NCBI RefSeq assembly: GCF_014650875.1
Contig: NZ_BMVU01000005.1
Location: forward strand, 62,001 to 126,000
Reading direction: 5' to 3'
Source of the DNA: Streptomyces minutiscleroticus
GTDB taxonomy: Bacteria; Actinomycetota; Actinomycetes; Streptomycetales; Streptomycetaceae
Length of the DNA stretch: 64,000 bases
Positions within the stretch are counted from its first letter, which is position 1, and each line of letters begins with the position of its first letter. The notes under the pieces were generated by a model. The model worked only from the letters and a program-made list of their open reading frames with translations. It searched no databases and was not told the DNA's origin. The position numbers and the translations under genes are program-made. Of the stretch, positions 1 to 8,304 are shown piece by piece.

Positions 1-2857
1 GGGCGAAGAACAGGTCGATGTAGAGCAGGTACGCCACCAGCGCGCCGGTGGTCAGCGTCCCGGCGTCGACACGGCCCGCGCCGACGATCAGCACGGCCGC
101 CGCGGCGACCGAGGACAGCAGCTGCACGAACGGGAAGTAGACCGAGATCAGCCACTGGCCGCGGATGCGCGCCCGGCGGTAGCCGTCGCTGCCCGCCGCG
201 AACCGCTCCCTGCTGTCCCGCTCGCGCCCGTACGCCTGGAGGACGCGCAGGCCGGAGACCGACTCCTGGAGGTCGGCGTTGACGGCGGAGATCCGCTCGC
301 GGGCCAGCTGGTACGCCTTGACGCTGGAGCGGCGGAAGAAGAAGGTGCCGACGATCAGCGGCGGCAGGGTCAGGAAGACCACGAGCGCCAGCTGCACGTC
401 GATGACCAGCAGGGCGGCCATGATGCCGAAGAAGGTGACGACCGAGACGAAGGCGGTGACCAGACCGGTCTGCAGGAACGTCGACAGGGCGTCGACGTCG
501 GTCGTCATCCGGGTCATGATCCGCCCGGTCAGCTCGCGCTCGTAGTAGTCGAGCCCGAGCCGCTGGAGGTGGGCGAAGATCTTCAGCCGCAGCGTGTAGA
601 GGACCCGCTCGCCGGTGCGGCCGGTCATCCGGGTCTCGCCGACCTGCGCCGCCCACTGCACGAGCACGGCGGCCAGCGCGAGGGCGGCGGCCGTCCACAC
701 GGCGCCGAGCGCGAGGTGCCCGACGCCCTCGTCGATGCCGTGCCGGATCAGCACCGGCAGCAGCAGGCCCATGCCCGCGTCCACGGCGACCAGGCCGAGG
801 CTGACCAGCAGGGCCCCGCCGAAGCCGCGCAGCAGCCTGCGCAGGCCGTACGACGTCTCGGGCGCGACCGCCCGCGCCTCGTCGACGCCGGGGGTGTCGG
901 TGGCCGGGGGCAGCGCCTCGACCTGGGCGAGCAGCTCGGGCGTGGCGGGCGTCCCGGACAGGGCGGTGTCCTTCGGTTCGCGCTCGCCGCTCCACAGGCG
1001 CGGGGTGATGCCGCGCTCGGCGTCGAACTCGGCGTCCAGCTCCTCGCGCACGGAGGTGTCGGTGTCCTCCGCCGGGGAGGCGGGCCGTACGTGGCCGGGC
1101 GAGACGCCGCCCAGCTCGTCGGGGTCGGTGAGCAGCCGCCGGTACAGCGCCGAGCGTTTCTGCAGCTCCTCGTGCGTACCGATGTCCGCGAGCCGGCCGC
1201 CGTCGAGGACGGCGATGCGGTCGGCGAGGTTCAGGGTGGAGCGCCGGTGCGCTATCAGCAGGGTCGTGCGGCCGGCCATGACGCCGCGCAGGGCCTCGTG
1301 GATCTCGTGCTCGACCCGGGCGTCGACGGCGGAGGTCGCGTCGTCGAGGACGAGCAGGCGCGGGTCGCTGAGGATGGCGCGGGCCAGGGCGACGCGCTGG
1401 CGCTGCCCGCCGGAGAGGGTCAGGCCGTGCTCGCCGACCTTGGTGTCGTAGCCCTCGGGCAGCTCGCTGATGAAGCCGTGCGCCTGGGCGGCCCGCGCGG
1501 CCTTCTCGACCTCCTCCCGGGTGGCGTCCGGACGCCCGTAGGCGATGTTGTCGCGCACGGTGTCGGAGAAGAGGAAGGAGTCCTCGGGCACGAGGCCGAC
1601 GGCGGCGCGCAGCGACTCCAGGGTCAGCTCGCGCACGTCGTGGCCGCCGACGAGGACGGCGCCGCGCGTGGCGTCGTAGAAGCGCGGCAGCAGCAGGGAG
1701 ACGGTGGACTTGCCGGAGCCGGAGGCGCCGACGACGGCGAGGGTCTCGCCGGGCCGGATCTCGAAGGACAGTCCGTCGAGGACCGGCCTGCCGTCCTCGT
1801 ACGCGAAGGACACGTCGTCGAACTCGACGGTCGCGGGCGCGTCGGCGGGCAGCGGCAGCCCGCCGTCCTCGATCGACGGCTCGGTGTCGATCAGTTCGAG
1901 CACGCGCTCGGCGCCCGCGCGGGCCTGCTGGCCCACGGTGAGGACCACGGCGAGCATGCGCACGGGCGAGACGAGCTGGGCGAGGTAGGAGGAGAAGGCG
2001 ACGAAGGTGCCGAGGGTGACCTGGCCGCGCACGGCGAGCCAGCCGCCGAGGGCCAGCATCGCGACCTGCCCGAGGGCGGGCACGGCCTGGAGGGCGGGGG
2101 TGTATCTGGCGTTGAGCCGGACGGTGCGCAGACGGCCCGCGTACAGCCGCCGGCCGACCTCGCGCAGCTTGCCGGTCTCCTGGTCCTCCTGCCCGAAGCC
2201 CTTCACCACGCGTACGCCGCTGACGGCGCCGTCGACCACGCCCGCGACGGCGGCGGCCTGCGCCTGGGCGTACCAGGTGGCGGGGTGCAGCCGGGTGCGG
2301 CTGCGGCGGGCGATGAGCCACAGGGCGGGGGCGACGGCCAGCGCGACCAGGGTCAGCGGCAGCGAGAGGGCGGCCATGACGCCGAGCGAGACGAGGAAGA
2401 GCAGGACGTTGCCGATCGTCATGGGCAGCATGAAGAGCAGGCCCTGGATCAGCTGGAGGTCGCTGGTGGCGCGCCCGACGACCTGCCCCGTGGACAGCTC
2501 GTCCTGGCGCCGCCCGTCCAGCCGGGTGATCGTCCCGTACATGTCGGTGCGCAGGTCGTGCTGGACGTGCAGGGCGAGGCGGCCGCCGTAGTAGCGCCGG
2601 ACGTAGGTCAGCGCGTACACGACGACGGCGGCGCCGATCAGCAGGCCCGCCCAGGGCGCCATGTCCCGGGAGTGGTCCCCGACGACGTCGTCGATGATCA
2701 CCTTGGTGATCAGCGGGACCAGCGCCGTGACGGCCATGCCGCCGAGCGAGGACCCCAGCGCCAGCAGGACCTCTCTGGGGTACCGCCACGCGTACCCGGC
2801 CAGCCGCCGCGCCCAGCCGGACGCCTGCCGCCCCGCTCCGCCCTGATCCGCTGCCAC
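1..2857 (-). CDS. Fused double ABC exporter (TMD-NBD-TMD-NBD), C-terminal part beyond the window
   Basis: A GTG start at 2857 opens a frame that is still open at base 1 (952 codons seen). Residues about 20-310 form the first transmembrane domain. The first nucleotide-binding domain follows, with Walker A GASGSGKST near residue 377, signature LSGGQRQ and an H-loop (LLIAHRRST). After a linker of roughly 100 residues a second transmembrane domain begins near residue 650 and runs off the edge. Such single-chain exporters normally end in a second NBD, at about 1,200-1,250 residues. NBD1 looks degenerate: the Q-loop reads VPEDSFLF (Glu for Gln) and Walker B reads LLVLDDATSA (Asp for the catalytic Glu). 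This asymmetry is known in heterodimeric type IV exporters such as TM287/288. Substrate is unknown (lipid or drug export is usual for the family). Confidence 0.9.
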   Translation of the reverse strand, partial: MAADQGGAGRQASGWARRLAGYAWRYPREVLLALGSSLGGMAVTALVPLITKVIIDDVVGDHSRDMAPWAGLLIGAAVVVYALTYVRRYYGGRLALHVQHDLRTDMYGTITRLDGRRQDELSTGQVVGRATSDLQLIQGLLFMLPMTIGNVLLFLVSLGVMAALSLPLTLVALAVAPALWLIARRSRTRLHPATWYAQAQAAAVAGVVDGAVSGVRVVKGFGQEDQETGKLREVGRRLYAGRLRTVRLNARYTPALQAVPALGQVAMLALGGWLAVRGQVTLGTFVAFSSYLAQLVSPVRMLAVVLTVGQQARAGAERVLELIDTEPSIEDGGLPLPADAPATVEFDDVSFAYEDGRPVLDGLSFEIRPGETLAVVGASGSGKSTVSLLLPRFYDATRGAVLVGGHDVRELTLESLRAAVGLVPEDSFLFSDTVRDNIAYGRPDATREEVEKAARAAQAHGFISELPEGYDTKVGEHGLTLSGGQRQRVALARAILSDPRLLVLDDATSAVDARVEHEIHEALRGVMAGRTTLLIAHRRSTLNLADRIAVLDGGRLADIGTHEELQKRSALYRRLLTDPDELGGVSPGHVRPASPAEDTDTSVREELDAEFDAERGITPRLWSGEREPKDTALSGTPATPELLAQVEALPPATDTPGVDEARAVAPETSYGLRRLLRGFGGALLVSLGLVAVDAGMGLLLPVLIRHGIDEGVGHLALGAVWTAAALALAAVLVQWAAQVGETRMTGRTGERVLYTLRLKIFAHLQRLGLDYYERELTGRIMTRMTTDVDALSTFLQTGLVTAFVSVVTFFGIMAALLVIDVQLALVVFLTLPPLIVGTFFFRRSSVKAYQLARERISAVNADLQESVSGLRVLQAYGRERDSRERFAAGSDGYRRARIRGQWLISVYFPFVQLLSSVAAAAVLIVGAGRVDAGTLTTGALVAYLLYIDLFFA

Positions 2858-2945
2858 GCGGTGCCCTCCGTCAGTTCCGGGGACCGATCAGCCGCGGCGA
2901 TCGGTCCGTTCCACCGGAAGGCACCAACACGGGCACAAGCGGATT

Positions 2946-4055
2946 TCATCCCTCCGCAATATTCGGGAGCCGGACCGTGAGGGAGTAGAGGCGGGTCGTC
3001 TGCGTGGCACCCTGGTTGTCGTCGCTGACCAGCAGGAGCTTCAGCCGCCCGCGCTCCCGTCCGGTGACGGCGAGGCCCTCGATGTTGTCGAGGAGGGGGT
3101 TGGGCTGCGGCTGCTTGGCCGTGGCGCCGAGGGACGGGCAGCCGACGAGGTCGGCGAGGAGGGTCTTGCGCACCAGCCGTACGCCGTCCTGCCCGGTCAG
3201 CGCCTCCACGCCCCGGGTGTCGGCGGCGTGCCGCAGGTCGGCGAGGTACAGGCGGACGGTGTTCCCGACGCCGGAGGTGAAGCCGCGCTCCAGGACGAGG
3301 AGGCGCCCGTCGGGGGTGGCGGTGGTCTCCGCGACGCCGAGCCCGGCGTCGGCGCGGTACCCGTACTGGGCGCCGAGCCGGAAGCCGCCGGTCCCGGTGC
3401 TCGCGCTCTTCCCCTTTCCTCCCTTCCGCTCCCAGGTCTGGAGGCGCACGATGTCGGCGGCGTCGCCGGCCAGCGCGTACTCCATCCCCGCGAGCAGGCG
3501 CTTCCCGCCCGGCAGCAGGGTCAGCCCTTCGAAGGTGCCGTTGGGGACGGCCCGCCCGGCGGGCGCGACCCGCAGCTCGCCGGGCACGGGCAGGCTCCCG
3601 AGCAGCCTGCCGCCGGGGGTGTAGCGGCGCACGGCGGGCTCGCCCTCGGAGGACACCAGGCGCGTGCCGTCCCGGTCGACGGCCAGCCCCTCGGAGTCGA
3701 GCGCGGCCCCGCCCCCGTCGGCGAGCCGCACGACGGAGCGGGGCGCGAGCGTCCACGCGTCGAGCGTGAAGAGGGAGGACCGGTCCGACAGCGCGGCGAC
3801 CGATCCGCCCCGGTCCACGGCGAGCGCGGAGAGGTTCCCGACGAAGGTGCCCTCGTACGTCGTCTTGTCGAGGGCGTCGGAGAAGCCGGCGAGGGCGGTG
3901 GACGGCGAACAGGCCCGGCTGCCGCCGGGTGCGGTCCCGGCAGCCGCTCCCTGGGCGGTACCCGGCGCGGCGGCCCGGGCGGGTCCGGCGGCGGTGAGGC
4001 AGGTGGCCGCCGCGAGGGCGGCGGTGGCGGTGGCGAGTGCGGTTCGGAGGCGCAT
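2946..4055 (-). CDS. Secreted esterase-like activity of phytase family protein
   Basis: About 369 residues from ATG at 4055; a GTG nine bases upstream is an alternative. The N-terminus is a Sec-type signal peptide: Arg residues, an Ala/Leu-rich core and an ARA-AAP cleavage region near residue 30. The mature part is beta-propeller-like (FVGNLSALAVDRGG, LDSEGLAVDRDG, NIEGLAV), matching the phytase-like/esterase-like family (PF13449). The product is expected to be exported; a substrate cannot be read from the sequence. Its stop lies 89 bp from the start of the downstream ABC exporter gene on the same strand, so co-transcription is possible. Confidence 0.82.
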   Translation of the reverse strand: MRLRTALATATAALAAATCLTAAGPARAAAPGTAQGAAAGTAPGGSRACSPSTALAGFSDALDKTTYEGTFVGNLSALAVDRGGSVAALSDRSSLFTLDAWTLAPRSVVRLADGGGAALDSEGLAVDRDGTRLVSSEGEPAVRRYTPGGRLLGSLPVPGELRVAPAGRAVPNGTFEGLTLLPGGKRLLAGMEYALAGDAADIVRLQTWERKGGKGKSASTGTGGFRLGAQYGYRADAGLGVAETTATPDGRLLVLERGFTSGVGNTVRLYLADLRHAADTRGVEALTGQDGVRLVRKTLLADLVGCPSLGATAKQPQPNPLLDNIEGLAVTGRERGRLKLLLVSDDNQGATQTTRLYSLTVRLPNIAEG

Positions 4056-4140
4056 GCGGGGCACGTTAGGGGGCGCCGGTGACGGTGGGGAGGCATGGGC
4101 GTGAAGGGCGGGACGGCGGCCGAGCCCGGCCCGCTGCCGC

Positions 4141-4386
4141 CTACTCCTTCGCGGGCGCGGACTCGTCGGCGACGAAGGACCCCTGCCTGAGGACCGTGCG
4201 CAGCAACCCCTCGGTACGGAGCCCGGCGTACGCCTTCTGCACCGTGGCCGGTGCGACGTCCAACTCGGCGGCGAGCACGGCGACGCCCGGCATACGGGTA
4301 CCCGGGGCGTAGGTGCCCGTGGCGATGCGTCGCTTCAGCTCTTCGGCCACCCGAGGCCATACGGGAACGCTCCGGTCGAGATCCAT
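4141..4386 (-). CDS. Short GntR-family transcriptional regulator
   Basis: 81 residues made up almost entirely of a winged helix-turn-helix: WPRVAEELKRRIATGTYAPGTRMP leads into LAAELDVAPATVQKAYAGLRTEGLL, followed by the wing and a short acidic tail. No effector domain is present, so this is an abbreviated GntR protein of about one third the usual length. The ATG at 4386 follows a region with several palindromic CG/TA-rich motifs (4400-4446) that could be its own operator. It faces the small ORF at 4524 divergently. Confidence 0.85.
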   Translation of the reverse strand: MDLDRSVPVWPRVAEELKRRIATGTYAPGTRMPGVAVLAAELDVAPATVQKAYAGLRTEGLLRTVLRQGSFVADESAPAKE

Positions 4387-4431
4387 GGGCTCAGCGTGCG
4401 CGGATATGCGTAATCACGCGACCGCGAATAC

Positions 4432-4441
4432 GCGTATACGC
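4432..4441. promoter_or_regulatory. Palindrome in the divergent gntR/4524 intergenic region
   Basis: GCGTATACGC is a perfect 10-bp palindrome about 50 bp upstream of the GntR start. It is surrounded by related half-sites (TATGCGTA at 4405, ACGCACATA at 4438). GntR proteins bind short palindromes of this kind. Role as an operator is inferred from position and symmetry only. Confidence 0.4.
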
Positions 4442-4523
4442 ACATACTCCGAAGCGGAAAACCCCCCGAAGAAGCCGGGCAGGGCTTCCCCGAGGGCAGA
4501 GCCGACTGAACGGGAGTCGACGT

Positions 4524-4979
4524 ATGCGAACCCTACTCATGCTGATTCTCGGCGTCCTGCTACCGCCCCGCGGCCGACACGCCGCCCCGACGGGCACCCG
4601 TCCCGCGGTCCGCAACCGCCCGCCGGCCGTCCAGGTGCAGAGGGCACGACCGAGGTCCCTCCTCACCGCTGTACGCGTGGATCGGCTTCCGCCGCTGGCC
4701 TTCGAGACACGACTGATCCCCAAGTACTTCGAAGCCTGGGAGCGACACGAGAGGCGGCATCTGCAGCAGGAGCGCCGAACGGCAGCGCTGCTGGCCGCCT
4801 ACGGGGTTGATTACCCCTGCGGCGTCATGGGGACGGGGTACGCGGTACGACTTCTCGTCCCCTGCCGTTCCATGAGCCGGACGGATGCCCGGCGTACGTC
4901 GTGGCCACCCCTGGCAGTCCGCTCGACCGCTTGGCGGACATCGCCGAACTCCAGAGTGCGGCAGCCCTGTTGGCAGTGA
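4524..4979 (+). CDS. Small hypothetical protein, C-terminal part doubtful
   Basis: The ATG at 4524 has a good ribosome site (GGGAG, 4512-4516). The N-terminus (MRTLLMLILGVLLPPRGRH) and a later charged segment (EAWERHERRHLQQERR) resemble a family of roughly 100-residue Streptomyces proteins I recall as uncharacterised. The frame runs 151 codons, longer than I remember for that family. The last 50-60 residues (from about LLVPCRSMSRTDARR) are Arg/Ser-rich and look like out-of-frame reading, so a frameshift around 4810-4890 is possible. Codons such as CTA, CGA, GTA and ATT are frequent, unlike neighbouring genes. Function unknown. Confidence 0.5.
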   Translation: MRTLLMLILGVLLPPRGRHAAPTGTRPAVRNRPPAVQVQRARPRSLLTAVRVDRLPPLAFETRLIPKYFEAWERHERRHLQQERRTAALLAAYGVDYPCGVMGTGYAVRLLVPCRSMSRTDARRTSWPPLAVRSTAWRTSPNSRVRQPCWQ

Positions 4980-5176
4980 CCCGGAGCATCCTCGACTCGG
5001 CAGACTCACTGGACCCGGATGCCGGCTGGCACGTCGCCGAGCGGCTCGCCGACATCCTCGAAGGTGCGCTCGGAATCGCGGCGAAGGGCGTCGACAGCGT
5101 GACCGCTCCGGGTCCGTTCCGCGTTGTCACCGAGGCAGCAGCAGACGGGCTTCGGACCTCCCTTCGGGAGCTGTGA
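4901..5176 (+). CDS. Small hypothetical protein
   Basis: From GTG at 4901 the frame gives 91 residues with a plausible helical composition (LADIAELQSAAALLAVTRSIL, ERLADILEGALGIAAKGVDS). No strong ribosome site precedes this GTG. The same frame is open upstream to 4809 and reads sensibly just before it (HEPDGCPAYVVATPG), so the true N-terminus probably lies upstream or was lost by a frameshift relative to the preceding ORF. GC at third positions is lower than in flanking genes. No domain recognised. Confidence 0.5.
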   Translation: MATPGSPLDRLADIAELQSAAALLAVTRSILDSADSLDPDAGWHVAERLADILEGALGIAAKGVDSVTAPGPFRVVTEAAADGLRTSLREL

Positions 5177-5392
5177 GGACAGCTGGTTCGGTTCGTCCGC
5201 ACCTGGTCGAAGCCTCGTAAGCGATCCAGGGGCGTCCCTGAGCACTTGCGGGGCTTCACCGTCTCCCGTGGCGCTGCGAGTTCCTTGTCATCGGTGCGCC
5301 GATTCGGAACCCCGTTCACGGCGGGCTCCTTCCGCCGATCCGTGTCCGGGGCACACCCGGCGAAGACGAGACGACAGTGAGGGAGAACGGAC

Positions 5393-5695
5393 GTGACCGA
5401 ACGCGGCGTCTCCGACGCCGCCGAACCGACCGGCTGGCGCAAGTCGTCCCACAGCGGTCCCGAAGCAGGCAGCTGCCTCGAAGTGCGTGACGACCACCCC
5501 TCCGGCACACCCGTCCGCGACTCCAAGGCCCCCGAAGGTCCCGTCCTGCTGCTCTCCACGGCCGGCTGGGCCGCGTTCGTCAGTGCCGTCAAGAACGGCG
5601 CCCCGCGCCCGTGCCCCTCCCTCCGCCGATTCACAGGCAACGGCCAGGCACGGCACAGCGCCCGCTCACGAGCCGCGCGGACGATGCGAGGGTGA
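5393..5695 (+). CDS. DUF397 domain protein
   Basis: GTG start at 5393 with a GAGGGAG ribosome site. The sequence shows the DUF397 core: WRKSSHSG, GSCLEV, TPVRDSK, GPVLLLST and AGWAAFVSAVK (residues about 15-67). A basic tail of some 33 residues then runs to the stop, longer than the usual 60-80-residue family member. DUF397 proteins are normally encoded next to an XRE/DUF5753 regulator, with which they form partner or antitoxin-like pairs; none is visible here. The stop overlaps the next gene's GTG start (GTGA), which suggests translational coupling. Confidence 0.85.
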   Translation: MTERGVSDAAEPTGWRKSSHSGPEAGSCLEVRDDHPSGTPVRDSKAPEGPVLLLSTAGWAAFVSAVKNGAPRPCPSLRRFTGNGQARHSARSRAARTMRG

Positions 5696-8004
5696 CATCA
5701 GCCACCGATCACCCTCAAGCGACCACGTCCCCCGACCGGCTCCCGCCGGAGCCGTCCCCGGCGGTCGTGGGCAAGGCGCCACGCTGGTCGCTGCCCGCGC
5801 TGCTCGCGATCCTCGTCCTGGCCGGGCTGCTGTACTCCTGGAACCTCTCCTCCTCCGGTCTGAACAGCTTCTACAGCGCCGCCGTGCTCAGCGGCACCCA
5901 GAGCTGGAAGGCGTGGTTCTTCGGCTCGCTCGACGCGGGGAACTTCCTCACCGTCGACAAGCCGCCGTTCGTCCTGATGGTCATGGGCCTGTCCTGCCGC
6001 GTGTTCGGCTACGGCACCTGGCAGATGATGGCGCCCCTGATCGCCTCCGCGCTCGCGACCCTGTGGATCCTGCACTCCACGGTGAAGCGGATCTGGGGCC
6101 ACGGCGCGGCGGCCGTCGCCGCGCTGGTCCTCGCGCTGACCCCGATCACCGTCGCGATCAACCGCGACAACAACCCGGACACCCTGCTCGTCCTCCTGAT
6201 GGTCTCGGGCACGGCCCTGGCGCTGCGCGCCGTCCGCGACGGCAGGCTGCTGCCGCTGCTCGGCTCGGCCGTCTGCTTCGGCCTCGCCTTCGACACCAAG
6301 ATGCTCCAGGGCTGGATCGCCCTGCCCGCCGTCTTCGCCGTGTACCTGTTCGCGGCCAGGCCGGGTCTGGGCAGGCGGATCGTGAACCTGCTGCTCGCGG
6401 GCGTCGCCCTGGCCGTCGCCGGCTTCTGGTGGCCGGCGGCGGTCTCGCTGGTGCCCGCGTCGCAGCGCCCGTACATCGGCGGCTCCACGGACGGCACCGC
6501 CTGGGACCTGATCATGGGCTACAACGGCCTCGGCCGCGTCTTCGGCGGCGAGGGCAACGGCGGGGGCGGCGGAGGCGGCGGAGGCGGCGGCTTCGCCGGC
6601 ACCGCGGGCATCGGCCGGATGTTCAACGACGTCCTCGGCGGCCAGATCTCCTGGCTGCTGCCCTTCGCGGGCATCGCGCTCGCCGGCGGGCTCGTGCTGT
6701 GCGGACGCGCGCCGCGCACCGACCTCACCCGCGCCGCGCTCCTGCTGTGGGGCGGCTGGACGCTTCTGCACTACCTGACCTTCAGCATGGCCGAGGGCAC
6801 CATGCACCCGTACTACACGACCGCGCTCGCCCCGGGCATCGCGGTGCTGTGCGGCGGGGGCGGCGCGATGCTGCTGCGCGCCTTCCGGGCCGACCGGCGG
6901 TGGGTGTGGGTGCTGCCGCTCGCCCTGGGCGTCACCGGCGTCTGGGCGGTCGTCCTGCTGCGCCGGGCCTCCGGCTGGAACACCTGGCTGTGGCCCGCCG
7001 TCGCGGTGGTGACGGCGCTGGCGATCGCCGGTCTGCTCCTCTTCCGCTCCGGGCGCCGCACCCGGCTGCTGGCCGCCTCCGTGGCGGCGGCGGTCGTGGC
7101 CTCGGTCGCGGGTCCCGCCGCGTACGCCGCGTCGGTGCCGGCCGGCAGCGGCGGCGGCATGGGCGGCACCAACCCGACCGCCGGTCCGACGACCGGCGGC
7201 GGCATGGGCGGTCCGGGCGGCGGCCGGGGCGGTTTCCCCGGCGGCGGCGAGGCCGGCGCGCGGGGCGAGGCGCCCGGCGGGCAGGCGGACGGCGGACAGG
7301 CGGACGGTCAGCAGGGCGCCCCGCAGGGCGGCGGGATGCCCGGGGGCGGCCGGATGGGGACCTCGCCCGGCGGCGCCCCGGACGGCGGTTCCGGCGACTC
7401 CGGTTCCTCCGGCTCTTCCGGCTCCTCCGGCAGCGCACCCGGCGGCGACGAGATGCCCCAGGGCGGCCCGCAGCAGGGCGGCGGTGGCGGCTTCGGCGGC
7501 GGCATGGGCGGCGGCGCCGACTCCGGGATGATCTCGTACCTGAAGGAGCACCGGGACGGCGCGGAGTGGCTCGTCGCGGTGTCCAGCTCCCAGAGCGCGG
7601 CCCAGATGATCCTCGGCAGCGGGCAGCCCGTCATCTCCATGTGGGGCTGGAGCGGCAGCGACAAGGCCATGACGCTCGCGAAGCTGAAGGAGCTGGTGAA
7701 GAGCGGCCGGCTGCACTACATCCTGCTCGGCGGCGGCATGGGAGGCGGTCCGGGCGGCGGCTCCGGCGGCGTCGGCTCGGAGGTGACGGCCTGGGTGCAG
7801 GAGCACGCGACGGCGGTCGACGCGAGCGAGTACGGCGGCACGAGCCCGTCCGCCGATTCCGGCTCCGCCTCCGGCAGCGGCGATTCGGACTCCTCGGCGT
7901 CCGGTTCGGACGAGAGCGCGGAGTCCGGCGACGACGCCGGTGCGGGCACGGGCTCCGGCAGCGGCCGGACCCTCTACCGTCTGGACCCGTCCGACCTGGG
8001 CTGA
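5692..8004 (+). CDS. GT39/ArnT-like membrane glycosyltransferase
   Basis: 770 residues from GTG at 5692, which overlaps the DUF397 stop by 4 bp; the frame is open further upstream but that part would lie inside the DUF397 gene. The N-terminal half carries many membrane helices and the mannosyltransferase-type loop LDAGNFLTVDKPP, with an Asp at the expected catalytic region, plus INRDNNPDTLLVLL. This fits the PMT/ArnT dolichyl- or polyprenyl-phosphate-sugar transferase fold. A run of Gly residues (bases 6551-6592) sits in an external loop. The C-terminal 270 residues are an extracytoplasmic Gly/Ser/Gln-rich region around a small folded segment (MISYLKEHRDGAEWLVAVSS). Acceptor unknown; cell-wall or protein glycosylation is plausible. 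Confidence 0.85.
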   Translation: MTSATDHPQATTSPDRLPPEPSPAVVGKAPRWSLPALLAILVLAGLLYSWNLSSSGLNSFYSAAVLSGTQSWKAWFFGSLDAGNFLTVDKPPFVLMVMGLSCRVFGYGTWQMMAPLIASALATLWILHSTVKRIWGHGAAAVAALVLALTPITVAINRDNNPDTLLVLLMVSGTALALRAVRDGRLLPLLGSAVCFGLAFDTKMLQGWIALPAVFAVYLFAARPGLGRRIVNLLLAGVALAVAGFWWPAAVSLVPASQRPYIGGSTDGTAWDLIMGYNGLGRVFGGEGNGGGGGGGGGGGFAGTAGIGRMFNDVLGGQISWLLPFAGIALAGGLVLCGRAPRTDLTRAALLLWGGWTLLHYLTFSMAEGTMHPYYTTALAPGIAVLCGGGGAMLLRAFRADRRWVWVLPLALGVTGVWAVVLLRRASGWNTWLWPAVAVVTALAIAGLLLFRSGRRTRLLAASVAAAVVASVAGPAAYAASVPAGSGGGMGGTNPTAGPTTGGGMGGPGGGRGGFPGGGEAGARGEAPGGQADGGQADGQQGAPQGGGMPGGGRMGTSPGGAPDGGSGDSGSSGSSGSSGSAPGGDEMPQGGPQQGGGGGFGGGMGGGADSGMISYLKEHRDGAEWLVAVSSSQSAAQMILGSGQPVISMWGWSGSDKAMTLAKLKELVKSGRLHYILLGGGMGGGPGGGSGGVGSEVTAWVQEHATAVDASEYGGTSPSADSGSASGSGDSDSSASGSDESAESGDDAGAGTGSGSGRTLYRLDPSDLG

Positions 8005-8040
8005 CCCGGCCCGCGTGCACGGCACGCGCCGGTCCGCACG

Positions 8041-8090
8041 CACGGGCCCCGCACCGGTCCGCGCGCACGGGCCCCGCACCGGTCCGCGCG
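8041..8090. repeat. Two exact tandem copies of a 25-bp unit
   Basis: Positions 8041-8065 and 8066-8090 are identical (unit begins CACGGGCCCCGCACCGG). Degenerate partial copies flank them (8016-8040 and 8091-8100). They lie between the GT39 stop and its terminator; the 300-bp gap otherwise holds the terminator and the next gene's promoter. Confidence 0.9.
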
Positions 8091-8128
8091 CACGGCCCGG
8101 CGGCGCCCGCCGCGGCACGCCGCTCCCG

Positions 8129-8163
8129 CGAAGGCCCCCGGCCCCTCCGGCCGGGGGCCTTCG
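8129..8163 (+). terminator. Terminator hairpin after the GT39 gene
   Basis: A perfect 15-bp stem (8129-8143 with 8149-8163) and a 5-nt loop. No T-run follows, as is usual in Streptomyces. Confidence 0.8.
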
Positions 8164-8304
8164 CACGTCCCGAATGGCCCTGGACACGCCCGACTTCACA
8201 CATCCCGTCACGCGATCGCCACGGTGTGTTCACACGTTGCCGGGCTTTCTCGTGTCACGCTCCCCCTTGGCTCGAAAGTCAACTCGCGTAGAACGGACAC
8301 CCCC

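Noticed and set aside
569..2980. 800-codon open frame on the plus strand opposite the ABC exporter
   Set aside because: Antisense shadow of a GC-rich gene: composition is His/Gly/Asp/Glu-rich with no domain, and the minus strand encodes clear ABC motifs.
5124..5396. 90-codon frame upstream of the DUF397 gene
   Set aside because: Ser/Pro/Arg-rich, overlaps both neighbours, and has no XRE helix-turn-helix signature that would make it the missing partner.
8041..8090. CRISPR-like repeats
   Set aside because: Units are directly abutting without spacers, and only two are exact; the same holds for the other tandem repeats in the window.
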